64,000 bases of DNA from assembly GCF_900636535.1 (NCBI RefSeq), contig NZ_LR134289.1:5233501-5297500 (forward strand), read 5' to 3'. The notes under the pieces are model-generated. The model had not been told where the DNA came from, did not search any database, and worked only from the letters and a program-made list of their open reading frames with translations. Positions 36,676-45,524 of this stretch are shown here, piece by piece. Each line of letters begins with the position of its first letter. The stretch's first letter is position 1. Position numbers and translations under genes: made by a program. The stretch is from Chryseobacterium gleum. GTDB lineage: Bacteria; Bacteroidota; Bacteroidia; Flavobacteriales; Weeksellaceae.

Positions 36676-37293
36676 ATGGAAAAAATAATCATTATAGGTT
36701 TATTAATCGCTATCATTCTAATTCTTCTCGACAGAAGATTCCCAGTCAATGTCCGTGCGAAAGATAGGGGTAATACTAAGAAAAGTTCTCCACCGATAAT
36801 GGGAGATATTAAGCAAACAAAAAGAAAAGGTTGGCCAGTTAAAGCCACTGAAAGCCACCTTGAATTTACTTCATTAGCAGAAGATAATTTTGAATCAGAA
36901 ACCAGAGATGGGAAAGCTGAGGATGTAACCGAGAATAAAAACCTTGATGATATTCTAATCAAGGATAATTGGGGGCAGGAGGAAGAGGATTGGAAGTATC
37001 AGGACTCTAATATCGAAAGCGGGTTTGCTACAGGGGTTACCTTTCAGGAATTGAGTACTGCGGGTCAGCTGTTACAGCGGAAAATGCTGGAACCTGATTT
37101 AGAACAGCAAGCAGTTGCTATAATTCAAAAAATTCATGGGACCGAGCTTTTTGATCTTTTGGAGAATTCGTTGGGGGAGGCTTCGAAGCGTATTTCAAAT
37201 TTGTTAAGTCAGAGCATTTCGAATGATGTTCAAGGCATATCTTCCAGTTACAAAGATGGTGTTGAAGGTTTCGATATTGGGGAGTTTGTTTAG
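36676..37293 (+). CDS. Conjugation operon protein with N-terminal membrane anchor (TraD-like position)
   Basis: A 205-aa protein. An N-terminal membrane helix (KIIIIGLLIAIILILL) is followed by an acidic linker. The last 85 residues are helical (TFQELSTAGQLLQRKMLEPD, then FDLLENSLGEASKRISNLLS) and carry a pattern I know from the third gene of these tra regions. Its position between the DUF3408 gene and traE matches TraC/TraD of other Bacteroidetes elements. A reverse-strand nuclease gene follows and separates it from the rest of the operon. Function unknown. Confidence 0.7.
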   Translation: MEKIIIIGLLIAIILILLDRRFPVNVRAKDRGNTKKSSPPIMGDIKQTKRKGWPVKATESHLEFTSLAEDNFESETRDGKAEDVTENKNLDDILIKDNWGQEEEDWKYQDSNIESGFATGVTFQELSTAGQLLQRKMLEPDLEQQAVAIIQKIHGTELFDLLENSLGEASKRISNLLSQSISNDVQGISSSYKDGVEGFDIGEFV

Positions 37294-37326
37294 GCAAATT
37301 CCCCTTTTGTTATTAAGAAGTTTCAA

Positions 37327-38301
37327 CTAAGATCTGTTATCAAACAATTCATGCAGTTTTTTCTGCAGAACCTTTTTGTCGGGAAGCTGCGTTTTGTATT
37401 CAGAAACCATTGTCGGAGAAAGACTTCTACTCAGCGCATATTCTACTACTTCGCTGTCTTTGTCTTTACAAAGCAGTACGCCGATGCTTGGATTTTCGTT
37501 CTGACGTTTAACATCCCTGTCCAGCGCTTCCAGATAAAAGTTAAGCTGACCCAGATGTTCGGGTTTGAATTTATCTGCTTTCAGTTCGAAAGCGACAAGG
37601 CATTGCAGCCCCCTGTGGAAGAATAAGAGATCGATATAAAAATCAGAATTTCCGACCTGTACTTTGTACTCTTCGCTGATAAAAAGAAAATCCCGTCCTA
37701 ACTCCAGGATAAAATTTTTCATCTGCTCAATTAAACCTTTTTGGAGATCATTTTCATTGAATGTTTCAGGCAGATTTAAAAAGTCAAATACATAGCTGTC
37801 TTTAAATGTATTGACTATATCAGCGTTAGTTTCTCTCAACACTGTTGAGAGTTTTGAATTTCCAATCATCGTTCTTTCAAAAAGGCTGCTGGATATCTGT
37901 CTCTCTAACTCCCGGAAGCTATAATTTTCCTGTTTGGTCAACTTGATATAAAATTCCCTTTCTTCGATTGATTTACATCTGGAGAATATGGACAGATTAT
38001 GAGACCAGCTGATTTCTCTCAACAGTGTTGAGATTTTTGGAAATTCCTTGTAAGTCTCATAAAATTGCTTCATTCTCCAAAGATTCTTATCCGAAAAACC
38101 TTTTAGTTCAGGTTCATGAGTCTGGATAAACTGAGAAAGTTCTTTAACCACAGATTGTCCCCATTCACTCAGCTCTACCTTTTTGCTGATATACTCACCA
38201 ATATTCCAGTATAGATCGATGAGTTCCTCATTGACTTTTCTTATCGCATTGTTACGAGACTGTTTGATGAGCTCAATAATATCTGTGAACCTTTTATCCA
38301 T
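37327..38301 (-). CDS. YhcG-like PD-(D/E)XK nuclease domain protein (DUF1016)
   Basis: A 324-aa protein of the YhcG family. The N-terminal DUF1016 domain (NNAIRKVNEELIDLYWNIGE, then GFSDKNLWRMKQFYE and ISWSHNL) is followed by the nuclease domain with GNSDFYIDLLFFHR and AFELKADKFKPEHLGQLNFYL, giving the Asp and Glu-X-Lys of the PD-(D/E)XK fold. Its function is unknown, but such proteins are common in mobile and defence regions. It sits on the opposite strand inside the tra operon, between genes that are usually adjacent, so it is an insertion that came as cargo. The coding sequence holds two near-identical palindromes at 37833-37851 and 38017-38033. Confidence 0.85.
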   Translation of the reverse strand: MDKRFTDIIELIKQSRNNAIRKVNEELIDLYWNIGEYISKKVELSEWGQSVVKELSQFIQTHEPELKGFSDKNLWRMKQFYETYKEFPKISTLLREISWSHNLSIFSRCKSIEEREFYIKLTKQENYSFRELERQISSSLFERTMIGNSKLSTVLRETNADIVNTFKDSYVFDFLNLPETFNENDLQKGLIEQMKNFILELGRDFLFISEEYKVQVGNSDFYIDLLFFHRGLQCLVAFELKADKFKPEHLGQLNFYLEALDRDVKRQNENPSIGVLLCKDKDSEVVEYALSRSLSPTMVSEYKTQLPDKKVLQKKLHELFDNRS

Positions 38302-38487
38302 GATTTCTCTTTTTTGAAATTCCTTGCAAATTTACAATTATTTATACAGGAATTCTGACTGGCGCACGGTTCTTTAACAGCCAAAAGAGTCCATCCACTG
38401 CCATTCCTGTTATTGAGTACCTAGACTCGGACATCTTTGTCATCAAGCCCGTAAAGTGCGGGTTTCATAATCAAAAATCTATTCATT

Positions 38488-38793
38488 ATGAAAAAACAAA
38501 GAAAAAAATTGCTGTACGCAATTTTAACATTCGTAACAATTAATTTGGTATTTGGTCAAGGCAATGGTTCAGCCGGAATCAATGAGGCTACACAGATGGT
38601 CACTTCTTATTTTGAACCCGCTACCCAATTAATTTACGCCATAGGTGCAGTCGTCGGACTCATCGGAGGCGTAAAAGTCTATAACAAGTTCAGCAGCGGT
38701 GACCCTGATACCAGTAAAACTGCTGCCAGCTGGTTTGGAGCATGTATCTTCTTAATTGTTGCCGCAACCATTCTTCGCTCATTCTTCCTTTAA
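38488..38793 (+). CDS. traE: TraE-like conjugation protein (DUF4134)
   Basis: A 101-aa membrane protein with signal-like N-terminus (KLLYAILTFVTINLVFG) and two hydrophobic helices (AIGAVVGLIGGVKVY and SWFGACIFLIVAATIL) around a polar loop (NKFSSGDPDTSK). This is the DUF4134 pattern, similar in topology to VirB2-type pilins. It begins a run of tra genes in which stop and start codons touch: traF starts at the next base. Confidence 0.85.
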   Translation: MKKQRKKLLYAILTFVTINLVFGQGNGSAGINEATQMVTSYFEPATQLIYAIGAVVGLIGGVKVYNKFSSGDPDTSKTAASWFGACIFLIVAATILRSFFL

Positions 38794-39135
38794 ATGACGA
38801 CTATGAATACCTATCATATCAATAAAGGAATAGGAAGGACGGTAGAGTTCAAGGGACTTAAAGCGCAATACCTCTTTATCTTCAGTGGAGGACTCTTAGG
38901 AATATTGATCTGTATCATGGTTATGTATATGGCAGGCGTCAATACCTATCTGTGTTTAATTCTCGGAGGATTCAGCAGTGGACTTCTTACCTGGCAGACT
39001 TTCGCACTGAATAGAAAATACGGGGAACATGGTCTGATGAAATTAGGCGCACACAAGAAGCATCCAAAATACATCATCAGTCGAAAGAGTATTTATCGGT
39101 ATCTGAAAATTAACCGTAAAAGAACAAACATATGA
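38794..39135 (+). CDS. traF: TraF-like conjugation protein (DUF4133)
   Basis: A 113-aa protein with two membrane helices (YLFIFSGGLLGILICIMVMYMAG and YLCLILGGFSSGLLTWQTFA) and a basic C-terminus, the DUF4133 (VirB3-like) pattern. Its start could be 38794 or the ATG 9 bp later; both give the same family. It overlaps the traG start by 4 bp and follows traE without gap. It helps to place the VirB4-type ATPase at the membrane. Confidence 0.85.
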   Translation: MTTMNTYHINKGIGRTVEFKGLKAQYLFIFSGGLLGILICIMVMYMAGVNTYLCLILGGFSSGLLTWQTFALNRKYGEHGLMKLGAHKKHPKYIISRKSIYRYLKINRKRTNI

Positions 39136-41642
39136 GAAATTCTTCCAAAGCAGCAACCTTGGAAAGTAAATTTCCACTGCTTGCGATTGAAAATGATTGT
39201 ATCATTTCAAAAGACGCTGATGTTACGGTTTGCTTTAAGGTCAGACTCCCCGAACTGTTTACTGTCGCTTCCGCTGAGTATGAAGCCATGCATTCCGCTT
39301 GGTTTAAAGCGATTAAAACACTCCCGGATTTCACCATCGTTCACAAACAGGACTGGTTTATGAAAGAAAACTACAATCCTGATTTGTCACAAGAAGACCA
39401 GAGTTTTCTTTCCAAATCATTTGAAAGGCATTTCAATGAGAGGCCCTTTTTAAATCATTACTGCTACCTGTTTATCACAAAAACAAGTAAGGAGAGAATG
39501 CGGATGCAGAGCAACTTTTCATCACTCTGTAAAGGAAAACTGATTCCAAAAGAGATTAAAGACAAAGAAGTCATTGGTCGTTTTCTTGAAGCGGTCGATC
39601 AGCTGGAGCGGATTATCAATGACAGCGGTTATATCCATTTGGAAAGGATCACAGAAGATGAAATAGCTGGAACTTCCGAGAGGTCAGGACTACTGGAACA
39701 GTATCTGACTCTATCCCGTGAAACCCATCCGTCATTGCAGGACATCAAATTAGGCTCAGAAGAAATGAGAATTGGTAACAACCGGATTAGTATGCATACC
39801 TTATCGGATACGGAGGATTTGCCAGGTACTGTTTCATCACACAGCCGTTATGAAAAGTTAAGCACCGATCGCACCGACTGCCTTCTGTCATTTGCTTCTC
39901 CGGTGGGACTTCTGCTAAGCTGTAATCATATTTATAATCAATATTTATTTATTGACAACAGTGATGAGAACCTCCGCCAGTTTGAAAAATCTGCAAGGAA
40001 TATGCATTCGCTTGCGAGATACAGTAGAGCGAATCAGATCAATAAGGAATGGATTGAAAAGTATTTAAATGAAGCACATTCTTATGGTCTGCAATCTGTT
40101 CGTGCTCATTTTAATGTGATGTCATGGTCTGACAATCCTAATGAGCTCAAACAATTAAAAAATGATACAGGTAGTGCGCTAGCCTTGATGGAATGTAAGC
40201 CCCGTCATAATACCACGGATACAGCTACTTTATATTGGGCAGGAATTCCCGGTAATGCAGGCGATTTTCCTAGTGAAGAGAGTTTTTACACATTCATAGA
40301 ACCTGCTTTGTGTTTTTTCACAGAAGAGACCAACTATCAGGATTCACCATCACCTTTTGGGATCAAGATGGCTGATCGCCTGACTGGAAAGCCTATTCAT
40401 CTGGATATTTCAGATCTGCCGATGAAACAGGGAATTATAACCAATAGAAATAAGTTCATCCTTGGTCCTTCAGGAAGTGGGAAATCTTTCTTTACCAACC
40501 ATATGGTACGACAGTACTATGAGCAGGGAGCGCATGTCCTTCTTGTAGATACCGGAAATTCCTACCAGGGATTATGTGAACTCATTAAAGGAAAGACCAA
40601 AGGAGAGGACGGGGTTTATTTTACTTATACCGAGGACAATCCTATCGCTTTCAATCCATTCTATACTGATGACGGCGTTTTTGACATTGAAAAAAGGGAG
40701 AGTATAAAAACCTTGATTCTGACCCTGTGGAAAAGAGACGATGAACCACCAACCCGTTCAGAGGAAGTGGCACTCTCCAATGCAGTCAGCGGATATATCG
40801 AAAGAATTAAAACCGATGACCAGCATCCTTCTTTCAACGGATTCTATGAGTACGTCAAAGATGATTATCAGAAAGTATTGGAGCAAAAGAAAGTCAGGGA
40901 AAAAGACTTTGATATTGCCAACTTTCTTAATGTGCTGGAACCTTACTACAGAGGAGGTGAATATGACTATCTGCTCAATTCAGAAAAGCAGCTGGACTTA
41001 TTATCCAAACGTTTCATCGTTTTTGAAATCGATGCAATCAAAGATCATAAGATCCTATTTCCGATTGTGACCATCATCATTATGGAAGTTTTCATCAATA
41101 AGATGAGGAGACTCAAAGGTATCAGAAAGCTCATCCTCATTGAAGAAGCCTGGAAAGCCATTGCCAAGGAGGGGATGGCTGAGTATATCAAGTACCTGTT
41201 CAAGACCGTCAGGAAATTTTTCGGAGAAGCCATAGTGGTAACTCAGGAAGTTGATGATATCATTCAGTCACCGATTGTGAAAGAAAGTATCATTAATAAT
41301 TCGGATTGTAAGATTCTTCTTGACCAAAGGAAGTATATGAACAAGTTCGATGATATTCAGGCGATGCTGGGATTAACCGACAAAGAAAAGTCTCAAGTTT
41401 TGTCCATCAATATGAATAACGATCCGAGAAGATTGTATAAAGAAGTTTGGATTGGACTGGGTGGAACACACTCTGCAGTCTATGCGACCGAGGTATCTAC
41501 CGAAGAATATCTGGCTTATACCACTGAAGAAACAGAAAAGATGGAAGTGATGAATCTTGCATCAGAACTTGATGGCAATGTCGAACATGCCATCAAGCGG
41601 ATTTCTCTCAAGAGAATAAAACCGAACACAAAAGAAAATTAA
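39132..41642 (+). CDS. traG: TraG-family conjugation ATPase (VirB4-like)
   Basis: An 836-aa VirB4-type ATPase. Walker A is LGPSGSGKSFF near residue 448, and Walker B is KLILIEEAWKAIA near 665, followed by VVTQEVDDI. The N-terminal half matches the CagE/VirB4 domain of Bacteroidetes TraG proteins. It powers assembly of the secretion channel. It overlaps traF by 4 bp and is followed after 21 bp by the DUF4141 gene. It should not be confused with the VirD4-like coupling protein at 31055. Confidence 0.92.
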   Translation: MRNSSKAATLESKFPLLAIENDCIISKDADVTVCFKVRLPELFTVASAEYEAMHSAWFKAIKTLPDFTIVHKQDWFMKENYNPDLSQEDQSFLSKSFERHFNERPFLNHYCYLFITKTSKERMRMQSNFSSLCKGKLIPKEIKDKEVIGRFLEAVDQLERIINDSGYIHLERITEDEIAGTSERSGLLEQYLTLSRETHPSLQDIKLGSEEMRIGNNRISMHTLSDTEDLPGTVSSHSRYEKLSTDRTDCLLSFASPVGLLLSCNHIYNQYLFIDNSDENLRQFEKSARNMHSLARYSRANQINKEWIEKYLNEAHSYGLQSVRAHFNVMSWSDNPNELKQLKNDTGSALALMECKPRHNTTDTATLYWAGIPGNAGDFPSEESFYTFIEPALCFFTEETNYQDSPSPFGIKMADRLTGKPIHLDISDLPMKQGIITNRNKFILGPSGSGKSFFTNHMVRQYYEQGAHVLLVDTGNSYQGLCELIKGKTKGEDGVYFTYTEDNPIAFNPFYTDDGVFDIEKRESIKTLILTLWKRDDEPPTRSEEVALSNAVSGYIERIKTDDQHPSFNGFYEYVKDDYQKVLEQKKVREKDFDIANFLNVLEPYYRGGEYDYLLNSEKQLDLLSKRFIVFEIDAIKDHKILFPIVTIIIMEVFINKMRRLKGIRKLILIEEAWKAIAKEGMAEYIKYLFKTVRKFFGEAIVVTQEVDDIIQSPIVKESIINNSDCKILLDQRKYMNKFDDIQAMLGLTDKEKSQVLSINMNNDPRRLYKEVWIGLGGTHSAVYATEVSTEEYLAYTTEETEKMEVMNLASELDGNVEHAIKRISLKRIKPNTKEN

Positions 41643-41663
41643 ATCATTTAAAAATTTACAGCA

Positions 41664-42296
41664 ATGAAACAATTAATCATCAAAACATTGATGGTAGCAT
41701 TATTCGCTACCTTCACCTATACAAAAGCACAATTTGTCGTGACCGATCCAGCCAACTTAGCGTCAGGCATATTAAACTCAGCCAATGAAATTGTGCAGAC
41801 CTCATCGACGGTATCTAATGTGATAAAGAACTTTAATGAAGTTAAGAAAGTCTATGAACAGGGAAAAGAGTACTATGACCAGCTGAAAGCCATCAACAAT
41901 CTCGTTAAGAATGCCAGAAAAGTACAGCAGACCGTTCTTTTGGTAGGCGATGTTTCTGAAATGTACGTGAACAATTTCGGTAAAATGCTGAATGACCCCA
42001 ATTTTAATACTCAGGAATTAGCTTCCATTGCCAATGGTTATTCTGCGCTTCTTACGGAGAGCACGGAGCTATTGAAAGAACTCAAAGAGATCATCACTTC
42101 TAACGGTCTTTCTCTGAATGATAAAGAAAGGATGGATGTTGTTGACCGGGTTTATAAAGAGGTTAAAGCGTATCATAATCTGGTACGATACTATACCAAT
42201 AAAAATATTTCGGTCAGTTATCTCAGAGCAAAAAAACAGAACAATACCCAAAGGGTGCTGGATCTTTACGGAACCTCCAATCAAAAATACTGGTAA
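41664..42296 (+). CDS. traI: TraI-like exported conjugation protein (DUF4141)
   Basis: A 210-aa protein with a signal peptide (MKQLIIKTLMVALFATFTYTKA, cleavage near residue 22). The rest is helical and resembles VirB5-like proteins (KNFNEVKKVYEQGKEYYDQL), as in DUF4141. The last 20 residues are basic. The TraJ start codon lies one base after the stop. It is probably a periplasmic or pilus-tip part of the apparatus. Confidence 0.85.
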   Translation: MKQLIIKTLMVALFATFTYTKAQFVVTDPANLASGILNSANEIVQTSSTVSNVIKNFNEVKKVYEQGKEYYDQLKAINNLVKNARKVQQTVLLVGDVSEMYVNNFGKMLNDPNFNTQELASIANGYSALLTESTELLKELKEIITSNGLSLNDKERMDVVDRVYKEVKAYHNLVRYYTNKNISVSYLRAKKQNNTQRVLDLYGTSNQKYW

Positions 42297-42297
42297 G

Positions 42298-43290
42298 ATG
42301 GAACCGAATAACTTACACGAAGTACTTCGTTCCGTTTATGAGGAAATGATGCCGATGTGCGCTGATATGGCTGCGGTAGCAAAAGGAGTAGCCGGATTAG
42401 GCGCTTTATTCTATGTAGCGCTAAAAGTCTGGCAGTCATTGAGTCGTGCAGAATCGATTGATTTGTTTCCCATGCTGAGACCTTTTGCCATAGGCATCTG
42501 CATTATGTTTTTTACCACATTGGTTTTAGGAAGTCTTAATGGGGTAATGAGTCCCATCGTTCAGGGAAGCCATTCAATGCTGGAGAATCAGGTCTTGGAT
42601 ATGAACGAGCTGCAACAGAAAAAGGATCTTTTAGAACGAGAAGCGATGCTCAGGAATCCGGAGATGGCTTATCTTATTTCAAACGAAGAATTTGACAAGA
42701 AGCTGGAAGAGCTCGGATGGTCACCATCGGATCTGGTCACGATGTCCGGAATGTATATTGAACGAGAAATGTTTGCCATCAAGAAAGATATCAGAGATGG
42801 TTTCCGTGAGTTTCTTGAAATTCTGTTTCAATCGGCAGCCTTAGTTATTGATACCATCAGAACCTTCTTTCTGATTGTCCTTTCAATATTAGGACCTATC
42901 GCATTTGCCATTTCTGTATGGGATGGTTTCCAAACAACTTTAACCCAGTGGCTGACCAGGTACGTTAGTGTTTACCTATGGCTTCCTGTTGCTGATATTT
43001 TCAGTGCCATTCTTGCCAAGATACAAACCTTGATCTTAGAACGGGATATCGAGATGCTCGCAGATCCCACCTTTATTCCTGATACTTCCAATACGGTATA
43101 CATCATCTATATGGTGATTGGGATCATAGGTTATTTTACGGTGCCAACGGTGACTGGCTGGGTAATTCAGGCAGGAGGTGCAGGCAACTTTATGCGTAAT
43201 GTGAACCAGACTGCCACGAAATCAGGTAATGTCGCAGGAGCGGCAGTAGGTTCTGCAACAGGAAATATTTCGGGAAGATTATTAAAATAA
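42298..43290 (+). CDS. traJ: TraJ-like polytopic membrane protein (VirB6-type)
   Basis: A 330-aa protein, starting at the ATG at 42298; the upstream part of the open frame overlaps traI in another frame and is not coding. It has several hydrophobic segments (e.g. AGLGALFYVALKVW, AIGICIMFFTTLVLG, FFLIVLSILGPIAFAISVW, YIIYMVIGIIGYFTVPTV). The pattern matches TraJ of Bacteroidetes conjugative transposons, a VirB6-like inner-membrane component. The tail is Gly/Ala-rich (GGAGNFMRN, GAAVGSATGNISG). Confidence 0.88.
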   Translation: MEPNNLHEVLRSVYEEMMPMCADMAAVAKGVAGLGALFYVALKVWQSLSRAESIDLFPMLRPFAIGICIMFFTTLVLGSLNGVMSPIVQGSHSMLENQVLDMNELQQKKDLLEREAMLRNPEMAYLISNEEFDKKLEELGWSPSDLVTMSGMYIEREMFAIKKDIRDGFREFLEILFQSAALVIDTIRTFFLIVLSILGPIAFAISVWDGFQTTLTQWLTRYVSVYLWLPVADIFSAILAKIQTLILERDIEMLADPTFIPDTSNTVYIIYMVIGIIGYFTVPTVTGWVIQAGGAGNFMRNVNQTATKSGNVAGAAVGSATGNISGRLLK

Positions 43291-43303
43291 AAATTACTGT
43301 TCT

Positions 43304-43927
43304 ATGGAATTTAAAACGTTAAGAAATATTGAGAGCAGCTTCAAGCAGATCCGTTTGTTTACATTCGTTTTTGCGGTGTTGTGTTTTGGAGTAGTAGGTG
43401 TAGTTGTCTTTAAATCCTACCAGTTTGCCGAAGAGCAGCGTCAAAAGATCTATGTGCTGGATAACGGCAAATCATTAATGGTAGCGCTATCTCAGGATAT
43501 GTCGATCAACAGACCTGTAGAAGCAAGAGAGCATGTGAGACGATTTCACGAATTATTCTTCACCATTGCCCCAGATAAGAATGCTATTGAAAGTAATGTC
43601 AAAAGGGCTTTCAATTTGGCTGATCAATCCGCATTCAATTACTATAAAGACCTTCAGGAAAAAGGTTACTATAACAGAATCATTTCAGGTAATATCCAGC
43701 AGAGAGTTGAGGTAGACAGTGTCGTTGCCAACTTTGATAGTTACCCTTATGACGTAAAAACTTATGCAAGACAATTCATTATCAGGTCCAGCAATCTTAC
43801 CATCAGGAATTTAATTACCAACTGTTCATTGGTTAATTCTGTACGGTCTGACAGCAATCCTCAGGGATTTATCATTGAAAAATTCAACGTGCTTGAAAAT
43901 AGAGATGTCGAAACTGTTGAACGCTAA
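43304..43927 (+). CDS. traK: TraK-like conjugation protein (VirB8-type)
   Basis: A 207-aa protein with one N-terminal membrane helix (LFTFVFAVLCFGVVGVVVF) and a periplasmic domain (SKMVALSQDMS-like strand, then REHVRRFHELFF and NAIESNVKRAFNLAD). This is TraK of the conjugative-transposon family, a VirB8-like scaffold. Its stop lies 10 bp before the ATG of the TraL-like gene. It follows traJ after 13 bp. Confidence 0.9.
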   Translation: MEFKTLRNIESSFKQIRLFTFVFAVLCFGVVGVVVFKSYQFAEEQRQKIYVLDNGKSLMVALSQDMSINRPVEAREHVRRFHELFFTIAPDKNAIESNVKRAFNLADQSAFNYYKDLQEKGYYNRIISGNIQQRVEVDSVVANFDSYPYDVKTYARQFIIRSSNLTIRNLITNCSLVNSVRSDSNPQGFIIEKFNVLENRDVETVER

Positions 43928-43937
43928 TAAGACCGAT

Positions 43938-44207
43938 ATGAAAAAACTAAGAGATACACTCGAAAATTATGTTGTAAAGATTGATACACACTGGAAATCT
44001 CTTCCGGTAGATCGACAAAAATTCCTGACCAAGGTTTTCTTTGGTGGTTATGTTTTGATAACCGTCATCGTCATTGTCAATATCTGTATTTCTACAGGTC
44101 AAAGAAGTAATACCATTTCTATCAATCATATTGACGGCATTTCTAAGAAAACTATCGAAAAAGGATCGACGCATAATGAAATAGTAAACTCATCCACTAA
44201 AAAATAG
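43938..44207 (+). CDS. traL: TraL-like small membrane protein
   Basis: An 89-aa protein; I chose the ATG at 43938 just after the traK stop, since an earlier in-frame start would overlap traK by 50 bp. It has one membrane helix (FFGGYVLITVIVIVNICIS, about 35-53) and polar ends. It stands between traK and traM, where TraL is found in Bacteroidetes elements. No enzymatic motif is seen. Confidence 0.75.
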   Translation: MKKLRDTLENYVVKIDTHWKSLPVDRQKFLTKVFFGGYVLITVIVIVNICISTGQRSNTISINHIDGISKKTIEKGSTHNEIVNSSTKK

Positions 44208-44210
44208 AAT

Positions 44211-45509
44211 ATGAAAGATTCAGAGAAAATTAGAGTGACAGAAAATGATCTCTCCCAAAATTCTAACGGAGTGAATGATCATCCCAAGGCTCAATGGGAA
44301 AGATTAAAGAAACCTTTCATCTACTTTTTGATGGCTGCTGTATGTGCATCTTGCTTTTATCTCATCTTTAAGCCCAAAACCGATCATACCATTATTGAAG
44401 AGGCTGGCTTTAATGCAGCTATTCCACAGGCAAAAGACGGTCAATTGCAGTCTGATAAGCAAAAGGCTTATGAGCAGCAGTTATTAGAGCAAAAGAATGA
44501 AGAAAAGAGAAATTCAATAACAACTTTATCAGATTACTGGAATGACCAGAACGGTGTAAACTATAATAGCAACCCACCTTCTTCAACATCCACTAAAAGT
44601 GTACTTCAGCAATCTGATCAGAATGCTCTGAACAGTTATCGAAATGCACAGCAGAACTTAAGCTCATTCTATAATCGGGATAATCAGGAGGTCAATAACT
44701 TAAGGAAAGAAATTTCAAGGCTAAAGAATGAGTCAATGCAAAATCATGCTGTTCCTGCGGGTCTGGGAATGAACGACCAGTTAGAGCTCATGGAAAAATC
44801 GTATCAAATGGCTGCTAAGTATCTTCCAACGACGCCAAAGCAGGAAAAACCAGCAGGAAAAGAAGAGATCGAAAAGTCAACGGAAAAGAAGGTTAAACTG
44901 ACTTCAGCAATACCGGTACGTTCCAATGTTGTTTCCTCATTATACAGAGACCAGTCGGATAGTGCTTTTGTCGCAGGTTTGAATCAGAATAGATTTTATG
45001 ACAGTCAAAATGATTCAGAAAACTCGGTTCAAACAAAAAACGCAATAAGAGGTGTGGTCTATGAAACTAAGACTTTGGTCAACGAAAGTACATTATCTAT
45101 AAGGCTTTCAGAAGCGATGAAAGTCGGACGAGCTGAAATTCCAATTGGGAGTTTACTGATTGCTGTAAGCAAATTTCAGGGTGGGAGGCTTCAGTTAAAA
45201 ATATCTTCCATTCAATCTCAAGGTAATATCTATCCTGTAGAAATCAATGTTTATGACACTGACGGTCAGATGGGATTGTATGTTCCTTATTCCGCGGAGC
45301 AGAATGCGGTAAGCGATATTGTAGCTAATATGAGCCAGACTTCAGGCACCAATATTATGATGACCCAATCTGCAGGGCAGCAGATTGCAGCTGATCTGAG
45401 CAGGGGAGTAGTACAGGGGCTGTCTGGTTATTTTCAGAAGAGAGTCAGACAATTGAAAGTAACTGTAAAAGCTGGCCATCAAGTTTTACTCTTACCCAAA
45501 AATAACTAA
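44211..45509 (+). CDS. traM: TraM-like conjugation protein (VirB10-type)
   Basis: A 432-aa protein. A cytoplasmic N-terminus leads to one membrane helix (PFIYFLMAAVCASCFYLIF, about 34-52). A long Gln/Asn/Ser-rich and coiled linker follows (to about 270). The C-terminal domain (KNAIRGVVYETKTLVNESTL, then IPIGSLLIAVSKF and LPKNN) matches the conjugative-transposon TraM family and the beta-barrel fold of VirB10. It probably spans the periplasm. It follows traL after 3 bp and traN is 15 bp downstream. Confidence 0.9.
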   Translation: MKDSEKIRVTENDLSQNSNGVNDHPKAQWERLKKPFIYFLMAAVCASCFYLIFKPKTDHTIIEEAGFNAAIPQAKDGQLQSDKQKAYEQQLLEQKNEEKRNSITTLSDYWNDQNGVNYNSNPPSSTSTKSVLQQSDQNALNSYRNAQQNLSSFYNRDNQEVNNLRKEISRLKNESMQNHAVPAGLGMNDQLELMEKSYQMAAKYLPTTPKQEKPAGKEEIEKSTEKKVKLTSAIPVRSNVVSSLYRDQSDSAFVAGLNQNRFYDSQNDSENSVQTKNAIRGVVYETKTLVNESTLSIRLSEAMKVGRAEIPIGSLLIAVSKFQGGRLQLKISSIQSQGNIYPVEINVYDTDGQMGLYVPYSAEQNAVSDIVANMSQTSGTNIMMTQSAGQQIAADLSRGVVQGLSGYFQKRVRQLKVTVKAGHQVLLLPKNN

Positions 45510-45524
45510 TCAAAAAAAATAAAA

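Noticed and set aside
37351..37626. 91-aa plus-strand reading frame antisense to the YhcG gene
   Set aside because: It lies opposite the conserved nuclease motifs, which explain the sequence.
42118..42297. Longer start of traJ overlapping traI
   Set aside because: The added residues are basic and unlike the family, while the ATG at 42298 follows the traI stop by one base.
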